From positions 58,452 to 90,099 of the forward strand of contig DFGT01000034.1 of NCBI GenBank assembly GCA_002371265.1: DNA of 31,648 nt, read 5' to 3'. Positions 24,601-31,438 of the stretch are shown here, piece after piece. The notes below the pieces were generated by a model. The model saw only the letters and a program-made list of their open reading frames with translations, did not search any database and was not told the origin of the DNA. The stretch is from Bacteroidales bacterium UBA3743. GTDB taxonomy: Bacteria; Bacteroidota; Bacteroidia; Bacteroidales; Paludibacteraceae. Numbering within the stretch: position 1 is the first letter of the stretch; every line of letters begins with the position of its first letter. Both the position numbers and the translations under genes were made by a program.

Positions 24601-25297
24601 AACATTCTCAACAGGCATCAACTCGGCGATTGCCGTTGATAATGCAAAGACAACAACTCAATATTACGTAACACAAAAAGATAATACAACGGGAGCAGAA
24701 AGCGATCCTTCTGTAATCAACGTTGTCGTCTTACCCAAACCAGTGATAGTGTCTAAGGATGTCACAGCCAAATACGGAGAGAAAGTTGATTTGAACGAAT
24801 GGTTTGAAATCACAAACTCATCCGAAGTTGGTGCCACAACTTCCATTTATGAGAAAGGTTCAAATATAGTAGAAAATTCAGGAATATATTCGTTCACAGT
24901 GGCTTATCCAGTTGACTATAAAAGGCCTCAATACATAGTGGATGATGACCAATGCATTAGTGACAACGCTTCTATATCTGTCGTTATCGAGAGACAAGAC
25001 AGTATACATAAAGACAAATTTGAACCAGAACTCCATATTCCTAACTATTTCTCTCCCAATGGAGATGGAGTGAACGACAAATGGACGATAGAAGCACTAA
25101 AAGAGGCATATCCAAAATCTCAGGTTCAAATCTATAACGAAATTGGCAAACTAATAATAGAATATCTTGGTAAAGATTTCGACGGTTGGGATGGAACATA
25201 CCTTGGACAGCCAATGCCTTCTTCAGACTACTGGTATAAAATTTATATCGAAGAAAAAAGAACATATTTATTTGGCCACTTTACACTAATTCGATAA
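21692..25297 (+). CDS. large secreted Ig-repeat protein with type B T9SS sorting domain
   Basis: The 1201-residue protein starts at the ATG at 21692, giving a short basic N-terminus and then a signal peptide (IRTIFLLILCIFSVGRALA). A TTG start 24 bp upstream is less likely. Residues about 30-260 form a unique N-terminal domain. From about 270 on there are roughly seven Ig-like modules of 90-120 residues that share the pattern YC/FC near the start, then W-Y/W-F, then a TPYVSYY-like strand (for example YCLNDTPDAITNF, LVWFASETEYPANP, SYYVAQWD). The last 85 residues carry the gliding-motility-associated type B signal: IPNYFSPNGDGVNDKWTIE, then VQIYNEIGKLI, then FDGWDGTYLGQPMPSSDYWY. Type B substrates are exported by the T9SS and stay on the surface or are released. 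It is preceded by an AT-rich leader and followed by a hairpin terminator. The role is probably adhesion or surface scaffolding; no catalytic domain is seen. Confidence 0.9.
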   Translation: MQKSESQKKELIRTIFLLILCIFSVGRALALPLISETDFSVAEGTNDYYSVDMIDGFGNSIIPQISVETISLADGTESTETTSEFLDEPHYAITPNPIRLDNLRLEDNGGGLIFSAGKGTNKISEGTKILSYIVSGLKNGGEYEVVVEYCNPLSTTYLNTSGSNPAPHLTSSYHSMIQVGVNNTETSSGKKLVALSSKAGTCLAATIKSPTAEQLEQEDVRPITDNTLTVNVYISDMGDGEALMIRNIQVYAEPAFVPEAEDITIAPFCENDPNRATKLDEALAVIPSNYDITWYRDTVTPIKDSEPDVAGASASTVPYVSYFTVTDKKTKAVSKYYTFTFTVKETPSEILSEIPPFCEYVNGAISTSTDAISASILPISTKGYDVNWYKSPTISSDNMANTDLSTLPGSTTPYTYYYALSLNGCTSEPTAYDFSVIPLVKQNLIKDNECDKTTLTVSTEPSDAISTWNNGAEGKSLIFTTEMEATGIYTVVSRMTGYCESEPAEILSDFYKTPDALDNYSVQYLKAEGRATDGVFATDKLLSVVAGRSDANATVKWIGQSDSPTLPSDINNASDTPANPKADDVNDSKDETYYYFIHQQITYSSTVSCPSKLSTVEVKILGAPCPEVTPVSYCLNDTPDAITNFATATTNGATDTKTYSLVWFASETEYPANPLPAAPTITTDNVGVTSYYVAQWDDANHNNISSLRHVDVTTYGVLQPSVQTPINYCLNENASPLTAVATTSANEYYVSNGFLWGEDNPTTIAPTPNSASVGSETYTVRATYTTTTLSCKSEPVEITVTVSKSEAPSPIAIQYIKADASDGKIFPAINEAKDPWVEESGYTYYYSGMTEDADAAVSNYMEGIIPTPVYNTALLNGGSKELYYYVYRIDNSNSCPSDTVKITVKINDVLSPKVKDVYVCEGNAVPELEAGISIAEGSGKTESEYSLRWYGTDDPRDSNNPTPLNRVSQTTFSTGINSAIAVDNAKTTTQYYVTQKDNTTGAESDPSVINVVVLPKPVIVSKDVTAKYGEKVDLNEWFEITNSSEVGATTSIYEKGSNIVENSGIYSFTVAYPVDYKRPQYIVDDDQCISDNASISVVIERQDSIHKDKFEPELHIPNYFSPNGDGVNDKWTIEALKEAYPKSQVQIYNEIGKLIIEYLGKDFDGWDGTYLGQPMPSSDYWYKIYIEEKRTYLFGHFTLIR

Positions 25298-25352
25298 CTG
25301 AATTTGTAAAAATCAGCAAGTGTAAAAAGCCACTAAAATAAGAAAATTGCGA

Positions 25353-25390
25353 GGGTTCAAATCTGATTGGTTTTGGACCCTTCTTTCTTT
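25353..25390 (+). terminator. intrinsic terminator after the type B T9SS gene
   Basis: GGGTTCAAA (25353-25361) pairs with TTTGGACCC (25372-25380) with one G-U wobble, followed by TTCTTTCTTT. It lies about 55 nt after the stop. Confidence 0.75.
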
Positions 25391-25561
25391 GTAAAGCAAG
25401 TTGAATCGAACACTTACAAATTAGTTTTTTTGACCGCTCATTCTCTGTGTTCGTGAAAAATGTAGATAGTCACGCCCTTCACAATCATTGTAAAATCAGT
25501 TATAAAACCAGACAGGACCTTTTATTTGTCCACAAAACTCCAATGACATTTGTTTTTTGAT
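25391..25561. other. intergenic stretch with no recognisable gene
   Basis: Together with the terminator before it and the DUF4250 promoter and leader after it, this makes a gap of about 370 bp (25298-25666). I see AT-rich sequence with no ORF of note, no repeat and no tRNA-like structure. A weak inverted repeat (GCCATAC at about 25580 with GTATGGGC near 25607) sits in the leader of the next gene. Confidence 0.6.
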
Positions 25562-25569
25562 TACCTTTG
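25562..25569 (+). promoter_or_regulatory. -7 box of the DUF4250 operon
   Basis: TACCTTTG matches TAnnTTTG exactly, about 98 bp before the ATG at 25667. No good -33 box was found at the expected distance. Confidence 0.45.
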
Positions 25570-25666
25570 CGGACGTTTTGCCATACCATTAAATCCATAA
25601 GATACGTATGGGCAAAATATCAGCTAAATAAATCCCGTCAATGAGCATAAAATAAACTCTGACAAA

Positions 25667-25867
25667 ATGGAATACCTACCCAAAGATCCTGCCATATTAG
25701 TTTCGAGCGTCAACATGCTTCTTAGAGACGAAGAGTTTGACACTTTGGAATCATTATGCTATAATTTTGGAAACGATCCAGATAAGATAAAAGACTATTT
25801 ATACGGACATGGATTTGTGTACGACGAAAATCAAAGACAATTCCGTCCGATTGGTTACGACAAATAA
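25667..25867 (+). CDS. DUF4250 domain protein
   Basis: The 66-residue cytoplasmic protein matches DUF4250: LPKDPAILVSSVNMLLRDEEFDTLESLC, then LYGHGFVYDENQRQFR. The family is short (about 55-65 residues), common in gut anaerobes, and its function is unknown. The fold looks like a small winged-helix or DNA-binding-like helical domain, but this is only an impression. The next gene starts 2 bp after its stop, so they are co-transcribed and probably coupled. Confidence 0.85.
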   Translation: MEYLPKDPAILVSSVNMLLRDEEFDTLESLCYNFGNDPDKIKDYLYGHGFVYDENQRQFRPIGYDK

Positions 25868-25869
25868 GA

Positions 25870-26115
25870 ATGATAACGAAAGAAAGTATCGAGACTGCAT
25901 ACAGTTTCTTGCATCAGAAACAGAGAATATACATTCATTCCACGCTCGACTGGCAGAAAGACGACATTGAAATCGCCATCGCCGACTATGCTGACGGAAT
26001 GAACAAAGAGCTGTTGGATATGATCTCCAATGGCAGGACAGACTTTCTCAAAGATCACAATATGTTTGCTGAAGACATAGCAAAAGCTGTTGAAATAATG
26101 GAAAAAATGTTGTAG
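25870..26115 (+). CDS. 81-aa protein of unknown function downstream of DUF4250
   Basis: I do not recognise this protein. Its 81 residues are acidic and mostly helical: SIETAYSFLHQKQRIYIHST near the start, then DWQKDDIEIAIADYADGMNKELLDMI, and a C-terminal helix EDIAKAVEIMEKML. It has no cysteines, signal peptide or membrane segment. The coding call rests on its position: the ATG begins 2 bp after the DUF4250 stop. A promoter for the next gene follows the stop. A helper role for DUF4250 is possible but unsupported. Confidence 0.7.
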   Translation: MITKESIETAYSFLHQKQRIYIHSTLDWQKDDIEIAIADYADGMNKELLDMISNGRTDFLKDHNMFAEDIAKAVEIMEKML

Positions 26116-26227
26116 TCAAAAGCCAAAATCACGACAAAAACCGAACTTAATCGAAAAGATTTATCAACAATATCACTTAAAAAGTGAAAAAACAAAACGA
26201 AAATTTAGTAATAAGAAAAAAGATTTG

Positions 26228-26235
26228 TAATTTTG
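26228..26235 (+). promoter_or_regulatory. -7 box of the yceD-rpmF promoter
   Basis: TAATTTTG matches TAnnTTTG exactly. The best -33 candidate is TTTA at 26204-26207, 20 bp upstream. The predicted start of transcription near 26242 rules out an upstream GTG at 26184 as the start codon. Confidence 0.6.
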
Positions 26236-26252
26236 CAAACCAAATGAAAGCC

Positions 26253-26810
26253 ATGGATAGATTTATCATAGACTTGAAGCATCTTGAGAAAGGGGTTTAC
26301 AACTATCACTTTTCGATGACCGATGAGGATTTCGAGGAGATAGGAGGCTCGGAGTTTCAAAGAGGAGATGTGGAAGTCGACGTGGAGATGAGAGTCTCAT
26401 CGGGAGATTCTTTTTCATTCGACTTTGAGATAGATGGCACGGTGATTGTACCCTGCGACAGATGTCTTGAGGACATGGAGCTAGAAATCTCCACAGACGG
26501 TCATTTCGACGCCAAGTTTGGCGACGGCGAATCAGATGATGAGCTGGTATACATTTCTGAAATCGACCAGAAGATTGACCTTTCATGGCACATATACGAG
26601 TTTATTGCTCTCGCAATTCCGATTCGCCACGTCCATGAAGACGGCGAATGCGATGAAGTAATGGCTGATGAATTTAGAAAGCACGAGTGTTTCGAAAGCG
26701 GCGAAGATGATGAGGATAGCGAGTCTGCCGACCTGGCAAGTGATACGGCAGCAGGTGAGAAGGAGATTGATCCGCGTTGGGAAGCACTGAAAAATTTTAA
26801 AATAAAATAA
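26253..26810 (+). CDS. yceD: DUF177 (YceD) family protein
   Basis: This protein is the standard upstream neighbour of rpmF in many bacteria and is linked to 23S rRNA processing or ribosome assembly. The 185 residues from 26253 contain the family core: FIIDLKHLEKGVYNYHF, the CDRC motif (VPCDRCLEDMELEI, about residues 67-80), DDELVYISEIDQKIDLSWHIYEFI, and a PIRHVH segment. The C-terminus is very acidic (ESGEDDEDSESADLA) and ends in DPRWEALKNFK, as in relatives. The start at 26253 is chosen because the promoter leaves a leader of about 10 nt; an ATG at 26244 (three codons earlier) would make it nearly leaderless. The rpmF gene follows after 19 bp. Confidence 0.88.
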   Translation: MDRFIIDLKHLEKGVYNYHFSMTDEDFEEIGGSEFQRGDVEVDVEMRVSSGDSFSFDFEIDGTVIVPCDRCLEDMELEISTDGHFDAKFGDGESDDELVYISEIDQKIDLSWHIYEFIALAIPIRHVHEDGECDEVMADEFRKHECFESGEDDEDSESADLASDTAAGEKEIDPRWEALKNFKIK

Positions 26811-26829
26811 CATTAAATAATAAAGCAAA

Positions 26830-27015
26830 ATGGCACATCCTAAGAGACGTCAGGGAAAGACAAGAGGAGCAAAGAGAAGAACTCACTACAAGGCAGTAGC
26901 ACCAACACTTGCTGTTTGTCCTAACTGTGGTTCATTGCACATCTTCCACACTGTATGTGGTGAGTGTGGTTACTACCGTGGTAAGGTAGCAATCGAAAAA
27001 GCAGTAGAGGAGTAA
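26830..27015 (+). CDS. rpmF: 50S ribosomal protein L32
   Basis: The 61-residue, very basic protein begins MAHPKRRQGKTRGAKRRTHY, the L32 signature. It contains a four-cysteine zinc ribbon (CPNC near 30-33 and CGEC near 43-46), so this is the zinc-binding form rather than the cysteine-free paralogue. It is a structural component of the large subunit. It is co-transcribed with yceD and ended by a strong terminator. Fatty-acid genes (plsX, fabH) that often follow rpmF are not here. Confidence 0.97.
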   Translation: MAHPKRRQGKTRGAKRRTHYKAVAPTLAVCPNCGSLHIFHTVCGECGYYRGKVAIEKAVEE

Positions 27016-27040
27016 AAACTTTTGCTTATCGAAAATAAAT

Positions 27041-27070
27041 ACCCCGAGAGATTTTCTACTCGGGGTTTTT
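27041..27070 (+). terminator. intrinsic terminator after rpmF
   Basis: ACCCCGAG (27041-27048) pairs with CTCGGGGT (27059-27066), with a 10-nt loop and a five-T run, about 25 nt past the stop. Confidence 0.92.
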
Positions 27071-27132
27071 ATGTTTAATGCAAATATTTGTCGTGCCGAT
27101 GTCTCGTCAAATATTCACCAATTAAATTCAAA

Positions 27133-27744
27133 ATGGTTCGTCTTCTTCTTTGCCGACATGGCCAGACGGAATGGAATGTAGCTCACAGATTTCAAGGTCA
27201 AAGCAATTCCGACCTCACCCCACTTGGCAAACGTCAAGCAGTAAGACTGGGAGAAAGGCTCGACGGCATCAATATCGACGCTGTATATAGCAGTTCTCTG
27301 CCTCGCGCGTTGGATACAACACGACTTGTGGTTGGCAACCGTGGATTCGACATCATTCCCGTCGACGAGCTGAAAGAGATTTATCTTGGCAAACTTGAAG
27401 GATTGTCTTTCGAAGAGGGTGAACGTCTTTACCCTGATGAAATGGCACATTTCTGGGATCTCACCTCAAACACAGATGAACGTGAGTCTGTTGGCGACGT
27501 GATGCGACGCGCATCCAAAGCCATCGAAGAGATTGCGGGAAAGCATCCAAATCAGACTGTGCTCATCGTCACTCATGGCGTAGTGCTCCGTTCCCTCTAC
27601 GTCTACTTCAAACGCTGGGATATGAAGGACGCTTCCAACCAGCCCAAACCACAAAGCACTTGCCTTTGCGACATTCGTAAGGAGGCTGGAATATGGAACA
27701 TCGAAATGTGGAACGACACAGAGCATCTGAATGATTTAATCTAA
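27133..27744 (+). CDS. histidine phosphatase family protein (phosphoglycerate-mutase-like)
   Basis: The 203-residue cytoplasmic protein has the phosphohistidine signature LLLCRHGQTEWN (catalytic His9, flanking Arg8) followed by the FQGQSNSDLTPLG loop. It also has SSLPRALDTTRL with the second Arg, the acid Glu region LKEIYLGKLEG, and a second His in IVTHGVVLRSL. This fits the cobC/gpmB-type branch of small phosphatases, whose substrates range from alpha-ribazole phosphate to sugar phosphates. Without cobalamin genes nearby the substrate is not assigned. The start at 27133 is chosen since an upstream TTG-initiated frame would add 15 residues with no family counterpart. It stands alone after the rpmF terminator. 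Confidence 0.9.
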   Translation: MVRLLLCRHGQTEWNVAHRFQGQSNSDLTPLGKRQAVRLGERLDGINIDAVYSSSLPRALDTTRLVVGNRGFDIIPVDELKEIYLGKLEGLSFEEGERLYPDEMAHFWDLTSNTDERESVGDVMRRASKAIEEIAGKHPNQTVLIVTHGVVLRSLYVYFKRWDMKDASNQPKPQSTCLCDIRKEAGIWNIEMWNDTEHLNDLI

Positions 27745-27770
27745 ATTGCTCGTGGAGACGCACGAACATG

Positions 27771-27805
27771 CGTGTATTTGAAGCGCAATTGTACGTGTAT
27801 TTGAA
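27771..27805 (+). repeat. 12-bp direct repeat and degenerate hairpin before uvrA
   Basis: CGTGTATTTGAA occurs at 27771-27782 and again at 27794-27805 (23-bp period). It overlaps a weak GGAGACGCA...TGCGT hairpin (27755-27773). It probably is a decayed intergenic palindrome rather than a control site. Confidence 0.35.
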
Positions 27806-27830
27806 AATAATAAGTTAGTTTATTCGTTTT

Positions 27831-30650
27831 ATGGCAGACAGCGGATTCATATCTATCAAAGGTGCGCGAGTGCACAACCTCAAAGATATAGATATCAAAA
27901 TACCTCGCAATAAACTGGTGGTGATCACCGGACTTTCTGGTTCTGGAAAATCATCGCTCGCTTTCGACACTCTCTACGCAGAAGGTCAACGACGTTATGT
28001 GGAGAGCCTTTCGTCGTACGCGCGACAGTTCTTGGGCAGAATGAGCAAACCAGAGGTGGACTATATCAAAGGTCTTCCTCCGGCAATCGCTATAGAGCAG
28101 AAAGTCAGCACAAGAAATCCACGCTCCACCGTCGGTACATCTACTGAGATCTACGAATACATCAAGCTTCTGTTTGCCCGCATCGGACGCACGTTCTCCC
28201 CTGTTTCTGGAGAGGAGGTTAAACGTCATCAGGTGTCGGACATCGTGGATTATATTCTTTCCGCTGACGACGGCACAAAAGGAATGATTCTGTCGTCTCT
28301 TTCCAATGAAAATCTTGTGGAGACGGTGGAGAAAGCCAAATTGGAAGGTTTCGCACGTCTGCTTGTTGATGGCAGCGTCGTCAAGATAACAGACTTCACC
28401 GCAGAAATGGCAAAAAGCTGCAAAGAGGTCTACATCGTTGTGGACAGATATGTGGTACGACACGACAACGAGACAAAAAACCGAGTTTCAGACTCTGTTC
28501 AGACTGCATTGTGGCAGGGCGACGGAGCGTCTTGCCAAATATTAGTCTACACTCCTGATGGAGAGGTGATGAAGCAGTTTAGCACCAAATTCGAAGCAGA
28601 CGGAATCACTTTCGACGAGCCAACAGAACTGATGTTCAGTTTCAACTCACCATACGGAGCATGTCCTGTGTGTGAAGGATTCGGACGTGTGGTAGGCATA
28701 GATGAAGACTTGGTAGTGCCAGACAAAACGCTGTCGGTATATCAAGGGGCAGTGATGTGTTGGCGAGGAGAGAAGATGGGAGAATGGCTGCAAGACTTCA
28801 TTTTCCATGCAGAAGCAATCAAATTTCCTATACACAAGCCATATTTCCAACTTACAACAGAAGAGAAAAACAAACTTTGGCATGGCACCCAACTCACACA
28901 TGGAATCGACGAGTTCTTCAAGTTTGTAGAATCACAACAATACAAGATTCAATACCGTGTCATGCTTGCTCGTTATCGTGGCAAAACGACATGTCCAAAA
29001 TGTGGAGGCACGCGTCTGAAGGAGAACGCTTCTTGGGTGAAGGTTTCAGGAAAGAGCATCACAGAACTGGTGGATATGCCAGTGTCGGAATTGAAAATAT
29101 TCTTCGACAACATCCAACTGACAGAGCATGAGCAGTTAATCGCCAAACGTCTGTTGGTAGAAATAAAGAATCGTCTCACTTTCTTGGTAGACGTGGGATT
29201 GGGCTACCTGACTTTAAACCGTCTATCCAACTCTCTTTCTGGAGGTGAAAGCCAGAGAATCAACCTTGTCACGTCACTGGGAAGCAGTCTCGTCGGCTCA
29301 CTATACATTCTGGATGAGCCAAGTATAGGCCTGCACAGCCGAGATACAGAGCGTTTGATTTCAGTCCTACGTAGTCTGCAGAAACTAGGCAACACGGTGG
29401 TAGTGGTGGAGCACGACGAAGAGATCATGCGTGCTGCCGACTATATCATAGACATTGGTCCGGAATCAGGACGCAATGGAGGAAAAGTGGTGTTCGAAGG
29501 ATCTCCAGAAGATATCAAAAAAGCAAAGCAGCAAGAAGGTCTTCACAGCTACACAATAGACTATCTTAACGGAGTCGAAAAAATATCTGTTCCACAATTC
29601 CGTCGACCTTGGAATAATTACATAGAGATCAAAGGAGCTTTGCAGCACAACCTAAAAGGCTTCGACGTGAAATTTCCGCTCAACGTGATGACTGTAGTAA
29701 CCGGTCCGAGCGGTTCTGGAAAATCATCTCTTGTGAGAGACATCTTCTATCTTTCACTAAAGAGAGAGTTGGATGAATCGGAAGAAAAACCAGGATTGCA
29801 CTCATCAATCAGTGGAGCCACAGATATGGTGAAAGATGTGAATTTTGTAGACCAGAACCCGATTGGCAAATCATCACGCTCGAATCCGGTGACATACGTA
29901 AAAGCATACGATGAAATTCGTAAGCTATACGCAGACCAACAGTTGTCTAAACAGATGGGCTACCGCAGCGCACATTTCTCATTCAACACAGAAGGAGGAA
30001 GATGCGACGAATGTCAGGGAGAAGGCACAACAACCATCGAGATGCAATTTATGGCGGACTTGGTGTTGCCATGTGAAAGCTGTAAAGGAAAACGATTCAA
30101 GCCAGACATCTTGGAGGTGCGCTACCGTGGCAAGAACATTTACGACGTGCTTGAGATGACCATCAACCAAGCTGTAGAGTTCTTCTCTGAAAAGATGGAG
30201 TCGACGGAAAAGAAAATCGTCAAGAGATTGAAATCACTGCAGGATGTAGGTTTGGGATACATCAAACTTGGTCAAGCATCATCCACATTGTCGGGTGGAG
30301 AGAGCCAACGTGTCAAACTTGCCGCCATATTGGCAGAAGAAAAGGCACAACCAACAGTGTTCATCTTCGACGAGCCGACAACTGGACTTCACTTCCACGA
30401 CATCAAGACACTGCTGAAAGCATTCGACGCATTGATTGAGAAAGGACATACCGTCGTCATCATCGAGCATAACATGGATGTGATCAAATGCGCGGACCAT
30501 GTGATAGATATCGGTCCGGACGGTGGAGATCAGGGAGGTGAACTTGTGTTTGCAGGCACTCCAGAAGAGCTCATAAAGAATGAAAGGTCATTCACCGCAA
30601 AATGTCTGAAAGCAAAATTTGCCAACGACGGAGTGGTTTTCAATGCGTAA
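27831..30650 (+). CDS. uvrA: excinuclease ABC subunit A
   Basis: UvrA is the damage-sensing ATPase of nucleotide excision repair. It works as a dimer with UvrB. The 939-residue length is normal. Two ABC ATPase modules are visible: Walker A with Lys40 (GLSGSGKSS) and Lys631 (GPSGSGKSS), and two LSGGESQR signature motifs. Walker B strands are LYILDEPSIGL and VFIFDEPTTGL. Zinc-binding pairs are at CPVCEGFG, CPKCGGTRL and the C-terminal CDECQGEG...CESCKGKRF. The ATG at 27831 matches the family N-terminus (FISIKGARVHNLKDI). The last residues (VVFNA) and the TAA stop lie inside heptamer array E. No consensus promoter was found; the 86-bp upstream gap is occupied by a degenerate repeat. Confidence 0.97.
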   Translation: MADSGFISIKGARVHNLKDIDIKIPRNKLVVITGLSGSGKSSLAFDTLYAEGQRRYVESLSSYARQFLGRMSKPEVDYIKGLPPAIAIEQKVSTRNPRSTVGTSTEIYEYIKLLFARIGRTFSPVSGEEVKRHQVSDIVDYILSADDGTKGMILSSLSNENLVETVEKAKLEGFARLLVDGSVVKITDFTAEMAKSCKEVYIVVDRYVVRHDNETKNRVSDSVQTALWQGDGASCQILVYTPDGEVMKQFSTKFEADGITFDEPTELMFSFNSPYGACPVCEGFGRVVGIDEDLVVPDKTLSVYQGAVMCWRGEKMGEWLQDFIFHAEAIKFPIHKPYFQLTTEEKNKLWHGTQLTHGIDEFFKFVESQQYKIQYRVMLARYRGKTTCPKCGGTRLKENASWVKVSGKSITELVDMPVSELKIFFDNIQLTEHEQLIAKRLLVEIKNRLTFLVDVGLGYLTLNRLSNSLSGGESQRINLVTSLGSSLVGSLYILDEPSIGLHSRDTERLISVLRSLQKLGNTVVVVEHDEEIMRAADYIIDIGPESGRNGGKVVFEGSPEDIKKAKQQEGLHSYTIDYLNGVEKISVPQFRRPWNNYIEIKGALQHNLKGFDVKFPLNVMTVVTGPSGSGKSSLVRDIFYLSLKRELDESEEKPGLHSSISGATDMVKDVNFVDQNPIGKSSRSNPVTYVKAYDEIRKLYADQQLSKQMGYRSAHFSFNTEGGRCDECQGEGTTTIEMQFMADLVLPCESCKGKRFKPDILEVRYRGKNIYDVLEMTINQAVEFFSEKMESTEKKIVKRLKSLQDVGLGYIKLGQASSTLSGGESQRVKLAAILAEEKAQPTVFIFDEPTTGLHFHDIKTLLKAFDALIEKGHTVVIIEHNMDVIKCADHVIDIGPDGGDQGGELVFAGTPEELIKNERSFTAKCLKAKFANDGVVFNA

Positions 30651-30683
30651 TTCATAATGCATAATTCGTAATATGTAATGACA
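30642..30683 (+). repeat. heptamer tandem array E (6 units), containing the uvrA stop codon
   Basis: The units are AATGCGT, AATTCAT, AATGCAT, AATTCGT, AATATGT, AATGACA. The uvrA TAA (30648-30650) falls at the junction of units 1 and 2. An imperfect hairpin (GTAATG ... CATTAC, to about 30710) follows. Confidence 0.8.
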
Positions 30684-30754
30684 TTCCACCGTTGTGGAGA
30701 TCTCCATTACGTCATCAGTGTTATATATTGTTTGGATTATGCATCATAAACTTG

Positions 30755-30785
30755 TAAAGACGGGGAGATTCCCGTCTTTATTTTT
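30755..30785 (+). terminator. intrinsic terminator of uvrA
   Basis: TAAAGACGGG (30755-30764) pairs perfectly with CCCGTCTTTA (30771-30780) around a 6-nt loop and is followed by five T. The left arm TAAAGACGGG recurs at 31607-31616. Confidence 0.9.
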
Positions 30786-30834
30786 CTCATATTTCTTTTG
30801 CATTAACAAGCATGTAAAATGTTTCTATAATTTA

Positions 30835-30842
30835 TATCTTTG
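30835..30842 (+). promoter_or_regulatory. -7 box of the zeta-toxin gene
   Basis: TATCTTTG matches TAnnTTTG exactly, 18 bp before the ATG. No -33 box at 19-21 bp was found. Confidence 0.5.
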
Positions 30843-30859
30843 CAAAAACCAATAGAAGT

Positions 30860-31438
30860 ATGGCAAAAAAGAATCTATACATAATAAGCGGATGTAACGG
30901 AGCTGGCAAAACAACTGCTTCATATAGTGTTTTGCCAAAGCTTCTGGACTGCAAACAGTTTGTCAACGCAGACGAGATAGCCAAAGGATTATCTCCCTTC
31001 TGTCCCGAAAGTGTTGCGATACAAGCAGGTAAACTGATGCTATTGCGTATTGAGGAACTGCTTACCGCCGACGAGACCTTTTCTATCGAGACCACTTTAG
31101 CAACCAGATCCTATTCAGAATTAGTAAAAAGAGCTCAAGAAAAAGGATATAAAGTCACATTGCTATATTTCTGGTTAAACTCTCCAGAATTAGCTGTTGA
31201 ACGTGTTGCAAGAAGAGTAAGAGAAGGAGGGCATAACATTCCTAAAGACGTCATTTACAGAAGATATGAGAAAGGATTGAAAAACCTGTTTGACATCTTC
31301 ATCCCCATCGTCGATTCATGGATGATTGTAGACAATGGCGTTGAGCCTCGCGAAATAATAGCCAAAGGGACAAAAGCCGAAATGAAAACATTTAATGATT
31401 TTAAATTAGATAAAATCAAAAACTATGGACGACAATAA
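30860..31438 (+). CDS. zeta-toxin family kinase
   Basis: The 192-residue P-loop kinase matches the zeta/PezT superfamily. Walker A is SGCNGAGKTT (Lys17); the substrate-binding Asp38 is in NADEIAKGLSP; FSIETTLATRSY follows; the Arg-rich lid is VERVARRVREGGHNIP. Zeta toxins phosphorylate UDP-N-acetylglucosamine or related UDP-amino sugars, blocking cell-wall synthesis. Chromosomal homologues like this, with the antitoxin not upstream, may have other substrates and not be toxic. All expected residues are intact. The last 14 bp overlap the start of a 55-codon frame that could be a partner. It is followed by the end of an IS element, so the pair may be mobile or recently acquired. Confidence 0.88.
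   Translation: MAKKNLYIISGCNGAGKTTASYSVLPKLLDCKQFVNADEIAKGLSPFCPESVAIQAGKLMLLRIEELLTADETFSIETTLATRSYSELVKRAQEKGYKVTLLYFWLNSPELAVERVARRVREGGHNIPKDVIYRRYEKGLKNLFDIFIPIVDSWMIVDNGVEPREIIAKGTKAEMKTFNDFKLDKIKNYGRQ

Noticed and set aside
26184..26252. GTG start at 26184 for the DUF177 gene
   Set aside because: The -7 box at 26228-26235 places the transcription start downstream of it, and the added residues have no family match.
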